From an uncultured Collinsella sp. (GTDB lineage Bacteria > Actinomycetota > Coriobacteriia > Coriobacteriales > Coriobacteriaceae), in the NCBI GenBank assembly GCA_958350755.1, contig CATWID010000020.1:1-29560 (forward strand): a stretch of DNA of 29,560 bases. The letters run 5' to 3'. Each line of letters opens with the position of its first letter. Within the stretch, counting starts at the first letter, position 1. The notes under the pieces were generated by a model. It saw only the letters and a program-made list of their open reading frames with translations. It did not search any database and was not told the origin of the DNA. Both the position numbers and the translations under genes were made by a program. Below, piece by piece: positions 14,985-21,220 of the stretch.

Positions 14985-16412
14985 ATGGCCGAGGTTTGGC
15001 GCTTCTTTGCGCATGAGGACGATTTTGCCGATATGGACGAGGCCGGCGCGTGCGAGCGCTTGGGCCGCGTGCTGTCGTTTCCGACCATCTCGAGCATGGA
15101 TGCCGAGGCGGTGGACTGGCAGCCCTTCGACGACCTGCGCGCCTATATGCAGCAGGCCTGGCCGCGCGTGTTTGCGGCGGGCGAGGTCGAGCTTATCGAC
15201 CACTCGCTGTTGGTGACGCTTGGCGGTTCCGACTCCGCCCTCAAACCCGTCATGCTCATGGGCCACATGGACGTGGTCCCCGTGGTGCCGGGTACCGAGG
15301 CCGACTGGACGCACGCCCCCTTTAGCGGACAGGTGGACGACACCTACATTTGGGGTCGCGGCGCTATCGACATGAAGGATCAGGTCGCAGGCATTCTCGA
15401 GGCGGTTGAGTATGCGTTGGCGCACGGCTGGGAGCACAAGCGTTCGCTGTTGCTCGCCTTTGGCCAGGACGAGGAAACCACGCAGTACGGCGCTGGAGCT
15501 ATCGGCCGCGTGCTCGAGGAGCGCGGTGTTGAACTTGAATATCTGATCGACGAGGGTGACTACCGTATTGTTTCGGCTGCCGAGTACAACGCGGGCGAGG
15601 GTTGGCTCATGCACGCCGACCTGGCTGAGAAGGGTTATGCCGACATTGTGCTCAAGACAAAGAGCGCGGGTGGGCATTCTTCCAACCCCTACGGCGGCAC
15701 GTCGCTCGAGGTGTTGAGCCGTGCCATCACCGCAATCTGCGATATCGAGTGGCCGACGCGCGTCACGGACCTGCTTGCCGCACAGCTCGTCGAGCTGGAG
15801 CTCTACACGGCCGACGAGATTGCTTCCAACAAGGACGCCATCGTGCGCGAGTGCCTCGCCAGCAAGAAGCTCTATCCGCTCGTGACCACCACCTGTGCAC
15901 CGACCCAAATCGAGGGCGGTAGCACCGGTGCTAACGTGATGCCGCAGGATATGTGGGCCAATATCAATTTCCGCATGCTCGAGGGCACGAGTGTGGCCGA
16001 TGTCGTGGCCTGCTGCCGCGTCGCCGTTGCCGAGGCGGGGCTCGCCGACCGTGTCGAGATCGAGCTCGGTCCTGGCAGCTCCGAACCCTCGCCGTCTCCG
16101 CGCATCGGCGGACCGGGACTCGAGACCGTCCGCGCCATCGCCGCCCGCTATTTCCGTGATCCAGAGGGGACGGAGGAAAACGGATCATCAGCGGCGGGCG
16201 GAGCTCCTATCGGTATCGTTCCCTCGACCGTGATTGGCGCGACCGATGCTGCCAACTACCAGCGCATTTGCCCCGAGTGCATTCGCTTCTCGGCCTTTGT
16301 GGTAGACGATGACGAGTGCGAGCGCGGTGTCCACGGCACCAACGAGCGCATCACCCGCCGCGCCTACCTCCAGGGCGTACGCTTTTTCATCGCTCTGCTT
16401 CAAACGCTCTAG
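14985..16412 (+). CDS. M20-family metallopeptidase/deacylase
   Basis: 475 residues from ATG 14985, with GAAAGGAT upstream. It is a two-zinc M20 enzyme of the carboxypeptidase S/PM20D1-like type. Metal and catalytic motifs are seen: GHMDVVP (93-99) with His94 and Asp96, GRGAIDMKD (124-132) with Asp129, QDEET (161-165) with the Glu pair, GGHSSNPYGG in the dimerisation domain, and HGTNER near the C-terminus supplying the last His. Near residue 400 there is a low-similarity insert (DPEGTEENGSSAAGG). The family hydrolyses peptide or N-acyl amide bonds; the substrate is unknown. No signal peptide, so cytoplasmic. It follows an amino-acid importer but is separated from it by a terminator. Confidence 0.9.
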   Translation: MAEVWRFFAHEDDFADMDEAGACERLGRVLSFPTISSMDAEAVDWQPFDDLRAYMQQAWPRVFAAGEVELIDHSLLVTLGGSDSALKPVMLMGHMDVVPVVPGTEADWTHAPFSGQVDDTYIWGRGAIDMKDQVAGILEAVEYALAHGWEHKRSLLLAFGQDEETTQYGAGAIGRVLEERGVELEYLIDEGDYRIVSAAEYNAGEGWLMHADLAEKGYADIVLKTKSAGGHSSNPYGGTSLEVLSRAITAICDIEWPTRVTDLLAAQLVELELYTADEIASNKDAIVRECLASKKLYPLVTTTCAPTQIEGGSTGANVMPQDMWANINFRMLEGTSVADVVACCRVAVAEAGLADRVEIELGPGSSEPSPSPRIGGPGLETVRAIAARYFRDPEGTEENGSSAAGGAPIGIVPSTVIGATDAANYQRICPECIRFSAFVVDDDECERGVHGTNERITRRAYLQGVRFFIALLQTL

Positions 16413-16413
16413 A

Positions 16414-16440
16414 ATGTGACAAAGCGACAGTCCCTTTGTT
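16414..16440. repeat. Degenerate short dyad repeat after the M20 gene
   Basis: ATGTGACAAAGCGACAG then TCCCTTTGTT. It starts one base after the stop codon. The right end is cut short where the next palindrome (16441) begins. Confidence 0.65.
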
Positions 16441-16494
16441 AGCCGTTGGGGACGTTCTTAAACGACTAGTCGTTAATGAACGTCCCCAACGGCT
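16441..16494. repeat. 54-bp near-perfect palindrome
   Basis: Perfect 17-base arms, AGCCGTTGGGGACGTTC (16441-16457) and its complement (16478-16494), enclose AACGACTAGTCGTT (16461-16474), itself a perfect palindrome, so nearly the whole unit is symmetrical. It abuts a short dyad repeat, as the palindrome at 3443 does. A half copy lies at 17953. The rest of the gap to prfA (16495-16703) holds no recognised gene, only a possible ten-codon ORF at 16590-16622. Confidence 0.75.
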
Positions 16495-16703
16495 ATGTCC
16501 ACTCATTCCGTGCGGGTTATATGCAGGTTTGCCTGCGCACGCTATCATGTATGGGTTAGACCGCAACTATGTACCCCATACGCGAAGGGATGCGCATGTA
16601 TCTGAAGATCGACATGTTCTAGCCGGGCTTACCCCCGCAGCGGCGCCGCGTGCCCCATCAACTCTGCCGATTTTCACCTTCACGCATATAAAGGAGTCCC
16701 GCC

Positions 16704-17771
16704 ATGCGCGACAAGCTCGAAAAGATCATCAAGGCCTATGAGGAGCTCGAGAAGAAGCTTTCCGACCCGGCCGTTGCCTCCGACATCAAGGAGTTCACGC
16801 GTCTCAACAAGGAGTACGCGCACCAGTCCGACCTCATCGCCGCCTCGCGCGAGTACATCGGCGCGCTCGATGACATCGAGGCTGCCAAGGAAATGCTCCA
16901 CGATACGACCGATGCCGATGAGAAGGAGATGCTCCAGATGGACATCTCCGAAAACGAGGCCAAGCTTCCCCAGCTCGAGGAAGACATTAAGTACATGCTC
17001 ATCCCGAGCGACCCCAACGACGACAAGAACACCATCGTCGAGATTCGCTCCGCCGCCGGTGGCGACGAGGCGGCTATCTTTGCCGGCGATCTGTACAAGA
17101 TGTATCAGCGCTTCTGCGAGTCGCGCGGCTGGAAGACCACCGTGCTCGACTCCAGCCCCAGCGAGGCCGGCGGCTTTAAGTCCATCGAGTTCAAGGTCGA
17201 GGGCGACCGCGTCTACTCCGTCATGAAGTTCGAGTCCGGCGTGCACCGCGTCCAGCGCGTTCCCAAGACCGAGTCCCAGGGCCGTATCCAGACCTCCACG
17301 GCGACCGTCGCCGTACTTCCCGAGGCCGAGGAGATCGACGTCCAGATCAACCAGTCCGACCTGCGTATCGACACCTACTGCGCCTCCGGTCCTGGCGGTC
17401 AGTGCGTTAACACCACTTATTCCGCCGTGCGCATCACCCACCTGCCCACCAACACCGTGGTGCAGTCGCAGGAACAGCGCTCCCAGATCCAGAACCGCGA
17501 AGTCTGCATGCAGATGCTGCGCGCCCGTCTGTACGAGATGGAGCTCGAGAAGCAGCAGGCAGAGCTCGGTGCCGAGCGCCAGAGCCAGATCGGCCACGGC
17601 AACCGTTCCGAGAAGATCCGTACCTACAACCAGCCCCAGGACCGCGTGACCGATCACCGCATCGGCTTCAACTCCACCTACAACGGCGTCCTTCTGGGCG
17701 ACCAGCTCGGCACCGTCATCGAGGCACTCGCCGCCGCCGAGCGAGCCGAGAAGCTGGCACAGGCCGTGTAG
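16704..17771 (+). CDS. prfA: Peptide chain release factor 1
   Basis: 355 residues, with AAGGAG before ATG 16704. RF1 ends translation at UAA and UAG. An N-terminal coiled domain (1-100) comes first, followed by the PCRF region with IRSAAGGDEAAIFAGDLYKMYQRF, the stop-codon-reading P-x-T as Pro187-Lys-Thr189 in RVPKTESQGR, and the catalytic GGQ at 231-233 (ASGPGGQCVNTT). Two positions differ from common RF1 sequences: Gln196 in GRIQTS, where His is usual and stacks on the stop codon, and Cys234 after GGQ, where His or Ser is usual. Actinobacterial RF1s share the GPGGQ form. prmC, whose product methylates the GGQ glutamine, is the next full gene. It appears complete. Confidence 0.97.
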   Translation: MRDKLEKIIKAYEELEKKLSDPAVASDIKEFTRLNKEYAHQSDLIAASREYIGALDDIEAAKEMLHDTTDADEKEMLQMDISENEAKLPQLEEDIKYMLIPSDPNDDKNTIVEIRSAAGGDEAAIFAGDLYKMYQRFCESRGWKTTVLDSSPSEAGGFKSIEFKVEGDRVYSVMKFESGVHRVQRVPKTESQGRIQTSTATVAVLPEAEEIDVQINQSDLRIDTYCASGPGGQCVNTTYSAVRITHLPTNTVVQSQEQRSQIQNREVCMQMLRARLYEMELEKQQAELGAERQSQIGHGNRSEKIRTYNQPQDRVTDHRIGFNSTYNGVLLGDQLGTVIEALAAAERAEKLAQAV

Positions 17772-17798
17772 GTTACGCGGTTTTACAAACCGCGTAAC
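17772..17798 (+). terminator. Hairpin directly after prfA
   Basis: GTTACGCGGTTT, loop TAC, AAACCGCGTAAC: a perfect 12-base stem starting one base after the stop. There is no T-run after it. Confidence 0.5.
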
Positions 17799-17801
17799 GA
17801 C

Positions 17802-17910
17802 TCGACGCTGCAAACGCCCCTAAGCGGCAATCTGACGTTCAATTTCAAGGGCGCGACCAGAAGGTCAGCGCCCTTTCATTTCACGTCACCTTGCTCGCTT
17901 AGGGGCGTTT
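17802..17910. other. Structured element B with GACC-AGAA-GGTC tip (candidate RNA)
   Basis: TCGACGCTGC (17802-17811) is followed by an outer stem AAACGCCCCTAAGCG (17812-17826) with CGCTTAGGGGCGTTT (17896-17910). The inner hairpin is AAGGGCGC (17847-17854), GACC, loop AGAA, GGTC, a bulged A, then GCGCCCTT (17868-17875). Apart from the tip, CTTT-CAT, CTTG-T/C-TCGC and TTCA, most stem bases differ from element A while pairing is kept. Here the outer stem runs into TTTT, so the unit might also end plus-strand transcripts. Confidence 0.55.
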
Positions 17911-17952
17911 TCGCTGACTTATGCTCAACCTGCGGCGCCTTAGAGGTGGTCA

Positions 17953-17973
17953 TTGGGGACGTTCTTAAATGAC
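17953..17973. repeat. Half copy of the 54-bp palindrome
   Basis: TTGGGGACGTTCTTAAATGA matches 16446 onward with one mismatch over 21 bases, but the second arm is absent. It is a broken or half-unit member of the same repeat family. Confidence 0.6.
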
Positions 17974-18053
17974 CAGGTTGGGCATATTGCTTTGAGGTGT
18001 TATTCAATCAGCTGTGATGGCCTTTGAGCTGCTTACCTGCTTAAAGCAATTAA

Positions 18054-18227
18054 CGGTGTGCATCTGCTATTGAAAATATTGCTCGAAAAATCGTTCAAGA
18101 AGTCGCGGAGCGATTTTTGATGGGTCGTGCGTCAAGCGATGTGGCAAGTTCTTGGTTAGATATTGGTCAGTTTTGGGGCAACCTTGCCAAAAGCTTGACG
18201 GATGCAGATTTAGACGTCGACGAATGA
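18054..18227 (+). pseudogene. Possible 3' fragment of a lost gene
   Basis: A frame of 57 codons is open from just after a TAA at 18051 to TGA at 18225. It has no good start or ribosome site (first ATG 18120). The translation looks protein-like, with an amphipathic helix (ENIARKIVQEVAERFLMG), WLDIGQFWGNLAKSL and an acidic end (DADLDVDE). Base composition is clearly more AT-rich than in the flanking genes. I do not recognise the family. It may be the tail of a transferred gene whose front was lost, or chance coding. The remainder of the prfA-prmC gap (about 17974-18053 and 18228-18366) shows nothing else I can support. Confidence 0.3.
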
Positions 18228-18366
18228 ACACTCTAGGCAGGCTCCAAGCAAAATTCTGGGCTGATTCTCGATAATCGCCTTTAATCGCCCCTTGCCAAGC
18301 GCTGGCCTCGCTTACAATCTGCTCCGACATTCGCGCGCCGTCCGGCGCTTAAGAGGGGAGGGCCCC

Positions 18367-19617
18367 ATGGCAAACGAGATTTGGACCATCAAGCGTTGTC
18401 TCGAGTGGACCAAGGAGTACCTGGCCGAGCGCGGCGAGGAGCATCCCCGTCTTTCTGCCGAGTGGCTGCTGTGCGCGGCCACGGGCCTGGCGCGTATCGA
18501 CTTGTATATGCGCATGGACGAGACGCTTAACGCAGCCCAGCTCGAGACCATGCACGCGGCCGTCGTTCGTCGCGCCAAAGGCGAGCCGCTGCAGTACATC
18601 ACGGGCAGCACGCAGTTTCGCATGATCGACGTCGCGTGCGCCCCCGGCGTGCTCATCCCGCGCCCCGAGACCGAGATGCTCGTCGAGGAAGTCCTCAATT
18701 ATCTGGATGCCGAGGTACTGAGCCCCGAGGCCGCTGCCCGTCAGCGTGTTGAGCTGCCTTGGAACGATGAGGTCGAGCAGGCCCGCAAAGCTGAGGCGGC
18801 GCTGGCCGACGAACGCGCGACCGCCGAGCGCCGTGCTGCCAACCTGACGGCCGCCGATGAGGCTGCGCTGGGTAGCGACGTGCTCGGTAGCCGCGCCTAT
18901 GCCGAGGAGCTTGCCGATCGCGAGGCCGAGGAAGCCGCCGCGCAAGCAGCAGAAGCCGAAGCCGCAAAAGCCGCCGAGCCCGAGCTCGACGAATACGACA
19001 TCGCCATCGAGGGTGCCGACCAGGAGACGGCTTTAGCTCAGGATACCGCTGCGCCTGCCCCAGCCGGGCCCTGCACTGCCCGCGTTCTCGAGGTCGGCTG
19101 CGGCACGGGCTGCATTTCGCTCTCCCTTGCCTGGGAGCGCCGCGGCCACGTTACCTGCACCGCCACCGATATCGAGTCGCGCGCCATCGATCTGGCCACC
19201 AAAAACCGCGACGCCCTCGGCCTCACGGCAGATGAGGTTGCCTTTAGCCTCACCAACCTGGTGAGTTCCATTCCCCGCGAAGAGTGGGGCACCTTTGATG
19301 TGCTCGTCTCCAACCCACCTTACATCCCGACCGACGTCATGCGCTCGCTGCCGCACGAGGTCAAGGACTTTGAGCCCGACCTGGCGCTCGAGGGCGGCGC
19401 CGACGGCCTCGATATCTTCCGCCGCCTGCTCAACGCGGCGCCTTACATGCTGCGCGCCGGCGGCCTGTTTGCCTGTGAGCTCTACGAGGGTACCCTCGAT
19501 GCCGCGGCCGAGCTCTGTCGCCAGGCAGGCCTTTCGGACGTACGTATCGTCCATGACCTTACCGATCGCCCCCGCATCGTCCGAGCCATCGTCACCGAGC
19601 CCAAGCAGCGCCATTAA
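18367..19617 (+). CDS. prmC: Release factor glutamine methyltransferase with large insert
   Basis: 416 residues; ATG 18367 follows GGGGAGGG. PrmC methylates the glutamine of GGQ in release factors, using S-adenosylmethionine. The N-terminal helical domain (1-110) has GEPLQYITGSTQFRMIDVACAPGVLIPRPETE (72-103). The methyltransferase domain begins near 237 with VLEVGCGTGCISL and has the catalytic SNPPYIP motif near 315. Between them lies about 120 residues (114-236) rich in Ala, Glu and Asp, absent from ordinary PrmC of about 280 residues. The insert falls between the two domains where a short linker is usual, so the active site should be intact. It is followed by an unrelated AT-rich promoter region and hicA. 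Confidence 0.95.
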   Translation: MANEIWTIKRCLEWTKEYLAERGEEHPRLSAEWLLCAATGLARIDLYMRMDETLNAAQLETMHAAVVRRAKGEPLQYITGSTQFRMIDVACAPGVLIPRPETEMLVEEVLNYLDAEVLSPEAAARQRVELPWNDEVEQARKAEAALADERATAERRAANLTAADEAALGSDVLGSRAYAEELADREAEEAAAQAAEAEAAKAAEPELDEYDIAIEGADQETALAQDTAAPAPAGPCTARVLEVGCGTGCISLSLAWERRGHVTCTATDIESRAIDLATKNRDALGLTADEVAFSLTNLVSSIPREEWGTFDVLVSNPPYIPTDVMRSLPHEVKDFEPDLALEGGADGLDIFRRLLNAAPYMLRAGGLFACELYEGTLDAAAELCRQAGLSDVRIVHDLTDRPRIVRAIVTEPKQRH

Positions 19618-19623
19618 TATTTA

Positions 19624-19661
19624 TTAACTGGTTAACAAAAATTATAAATTAGTTTATAATT
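19624..19661 (+). promoter_or_regulatory. Promoter with overlapping operator for hicAB
   Basis: -35 TTAACA (19632-19637), a 17-base spacer and -10 TATAAT (19655-19660) form a near-consensus promoter. An inverted repeat, AATTATAAA-TTAG-TTTATAATT (arms 19640-19648 and 19653-19661), covers the -10. A second dyad, TTAAC-TG-GTTAA (19624-19635), overlaps the -35. This fits self-repression by the HicB antitoxin or HicAB complex, as known for the family. Confidence 0.7.
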
Positions 19662-19685
19662 AGGACGGCTGAAAGAGGTCGGTCC

Positions 19686-19871
19686 ATGCAACCTCTTACC
19701 TTTCGGGAAATCATTGCCCTACTCAAGCACGATGGATTCGTGAAGGTCGCGCAAGTCGGTAGTCATGCTAAGTATGTTTCTAACGATCGTGTTGTCACCG
19801 TGAACGGCTCTGGTGGTGATCGACCAAAGAAGGGCACGTGGGCAAGTATTCGTCGCCAAGCTGGACGGTAG
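19686..19871 (+). CDS. hicA: HicA-family mRNA interferase toxin
   Basis: 61 residues from ATG 19686. HicA toxins are small double-stranded-RNA-binding-fold ribonucleases that cut mRNA and stop growth. The sequence has the family pattern: REIIALLKHDGFVKVAQVGSHAKYV with catalytic His near 27 in GSHAKY, a basic middle, and GTWASIRRQAG at the end where the family has GT--SILKQAG. A possible ribosome site, AAAGAGG, lies upstream. The stop is 11 bases before hicB, and the pair sits under one promoter. The AT-rich leader contrasts with the chromosome and suggests acquisition. Confidence 0.88.
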   Translation: MQPLTFREIIALLKHDGFVKVAQVGSHAKYVSNDRVVTVNGSGGDRPKKGTWASIRRQAGR

Positions 19872-19882
19872 TTGGAGGCAAA

Positions 19883-20329
19883 ATGAGGCAGCGATTTACC
19901 TATGACTGCGTTCTCATAAAAGAAGACGACGGTTACTGCGCCAGCTTCCCGCAGATTCCCGGCGCCTTTGCCGATGGCGATACGCGCGAAGACGCGATTG
20001 CCCATGCCACCGAGGCACTGATGGCGTTTTTGGCCGACGACCTCAACAACGGTTTGACTCCGGCAGGGTACGAACGCTCGGCCGAGGTCGTGGCCCTTTC
20101 AGTCGAAATCGACCACGAGGACGCTCGGGAAGCGGCGTGCCGAACATTTAAAGACGCAGCGCTGGACCTCAAAGTCTCCGCTCCGCGGATTACCGCGCTG
20201 GTCAAAGCCGGAAAGCTCGATGTTGAACTCGTCGACGGCCGTCGGATGATAACGATAGACAGCATCGAGCGCTACGCCGCCCAAGAACGCCACGCCGGCA
20301 GGCCAAAGAAGTTCGTCGCAGTCCAATAA
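19883..20329 (+). CDS. hicB: HicB-family antitoxin with excisionase-like DNA-binding end
   Basis: 148 residues; ATG 19883 follows TTGGAGG. The first 70 residues are the HicB fold that neutralises HicA: TYDCVLIKEDDGYCASFPQIPGAFADGDTREDAIAHATEAL. The C-terminal part (about 90-135; LKVSAPRITALVKAGKLDVELVDGRRMITIDSIERYAAQ) resembles an excisionase/MerR-type winged helix rather than the ribbon-helix-helix or plain HTH of many HicB proteins. This end probably binds the palindromes over the promoter at 19624. Gene order toxin-antitoxin is normal for hicAB. Confidence 0.85.
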   Translation: MRQRFTYDCVLIKEDDGYCASFPQIPGAFADGDTREDAIAHATEALMAFLADDLNNGLTPAGYERSAEVVALSVEIDHEDAREAACRTFKDAALDLKVSAPRITALVKAGKLDVELVDGRRMITIDSIERYAAQERHAGRPKKFVAVQ

Positions 20330-20463
20330 CCCCCTCACTTTCACCGACTACTAGAGCCGCTCACCAAACCAACATGCGCTCTGGGCAAATAGATTGAACG
20401 TTTCGTGCGAGAATGCCCCACAGTAAACAAACTTGCACCAGAGCGTAAGGGGCTGGCATACAC

Positions 20464-21207
20464 ATGCAGACGGTCTATCGGGTATACGAGGGAACGCGCG
20501 AGCCGCATCGGCTTGCCGTCGAGCGCACGGCCGAGGTGCTCGGCCGCGGCGGCCTGGCTTTGATCCCGACCGAGACCGTCTACGGTGTCGCCGTGGCAGT
20601 CAGCGCCTTCTCGGACGCCGTGCCCCAAGATACAAGCGAATTCCCATCGTGGCCGCGCGATCCGCAGGCTGCCGTCAATGGCGCCGCAGTTCCTGCGCTC
20701 GGCACCGGCTATCGCCGTATCTTCACTCTCAAGCAACGTGAGCTCACGCAAACCGTCGCTTGGCTGGTCGATGGCGTCGAAGCACTCGATCGCTATGGCG
20801 TGGATATCCCGGAAGATGCCCGCATACTCGCGCGACGATGCTGGCCGGGAGCCCTGACTATCGTGGTCAAGGCAGCTCCCTGTGTGCCGACCTTTATGCG
20901 CGCTGCCGACGACACCGTGGCCCTGCGCGCTTCGGCCTCTCCCGTGGTCCAAGCGCTCATTCGCGCCTGCGGCAGCCCCCTTGCCTGTACGAGCGCCAAC
21001 ACGCACGGCGCGCCCTCGCCGGCAAGCTTTGCCGCCGTCGAGGGTCGCATCCTGGAGGGGGTCGATGTTGCCGTCGACGCCGGTGAGACCCCGTGTCGCG
21101 ACGCCTCGACCATCGTGTCGTTTCAGCACGGCGGGCTCCAGATCCTGCGCCAAGGCGCACTTCCCGCATCAGAGATCGAACGGGTCCTGTCCGACCCGAT
21201 GCAATAG
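20464..21207 (+). CDS. Threonylcarbamoyl-AMP synthase (Sua5/TsaC family)
   Basis: 247 residues from ATG 20464, with AAGGGG upstream at a slightly long distance. The enzyme makes threonylcarbamoyl-AMP from threonine, bicarbonate and ATP, the first step of the t6A37 modification of ANN-decoding tRNAs. Motifs: LIPTETVYGVA (33-43), the K-x-R at Lys90-Arg92, the ALTIVVKA strand (130-137), and LACTSANTHG (173-182) for nucleotide binding. Between the first two motifs it has about 25 residues more than usual (roughly 46-84). The gene is often found near prmC in bacteria, as here with hicAB between. glpK follows after 13 bases. Confidence 0.9.
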   Translation: MQTVYRVYEGTREPHRLAVERTAEVLGRGGLALIPTETVYGVAVAVSAFSDAVPQDTSEFPSWPRDPQAAVNGAAVPALGTGYRRIFTLKQRELTQTVAWLVDGVEALDRYGVDIPEDARILARRCWPGALTIVVKAAPCVPTFMRAADDTVALRASASPVVQALIRACGSPLACTSANTHGAPSPASFAAVEGRILEGVDVAVDAGETPCRDASTIVSFQHGGLQILRQGALPASEIERVLSDPMQ

Positions 21208-21220
21208 AAAGGTTTAAGCG

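Noticed and set aside
18067..18330. 87-codon minus-strand frame in the prfA-prmC gap
   Set aside because: No recognisable family, and it runs over the prmC leader. The opposite strand fragment looks more protein-like, though that too is weak.
17772..18366. tRNA or rRNA gene in the 595-base gap
   Set aside because: No cloverleaf pattern or TTCGA-type T-loop with matching stems was found; the structure present is the hairpin element B.
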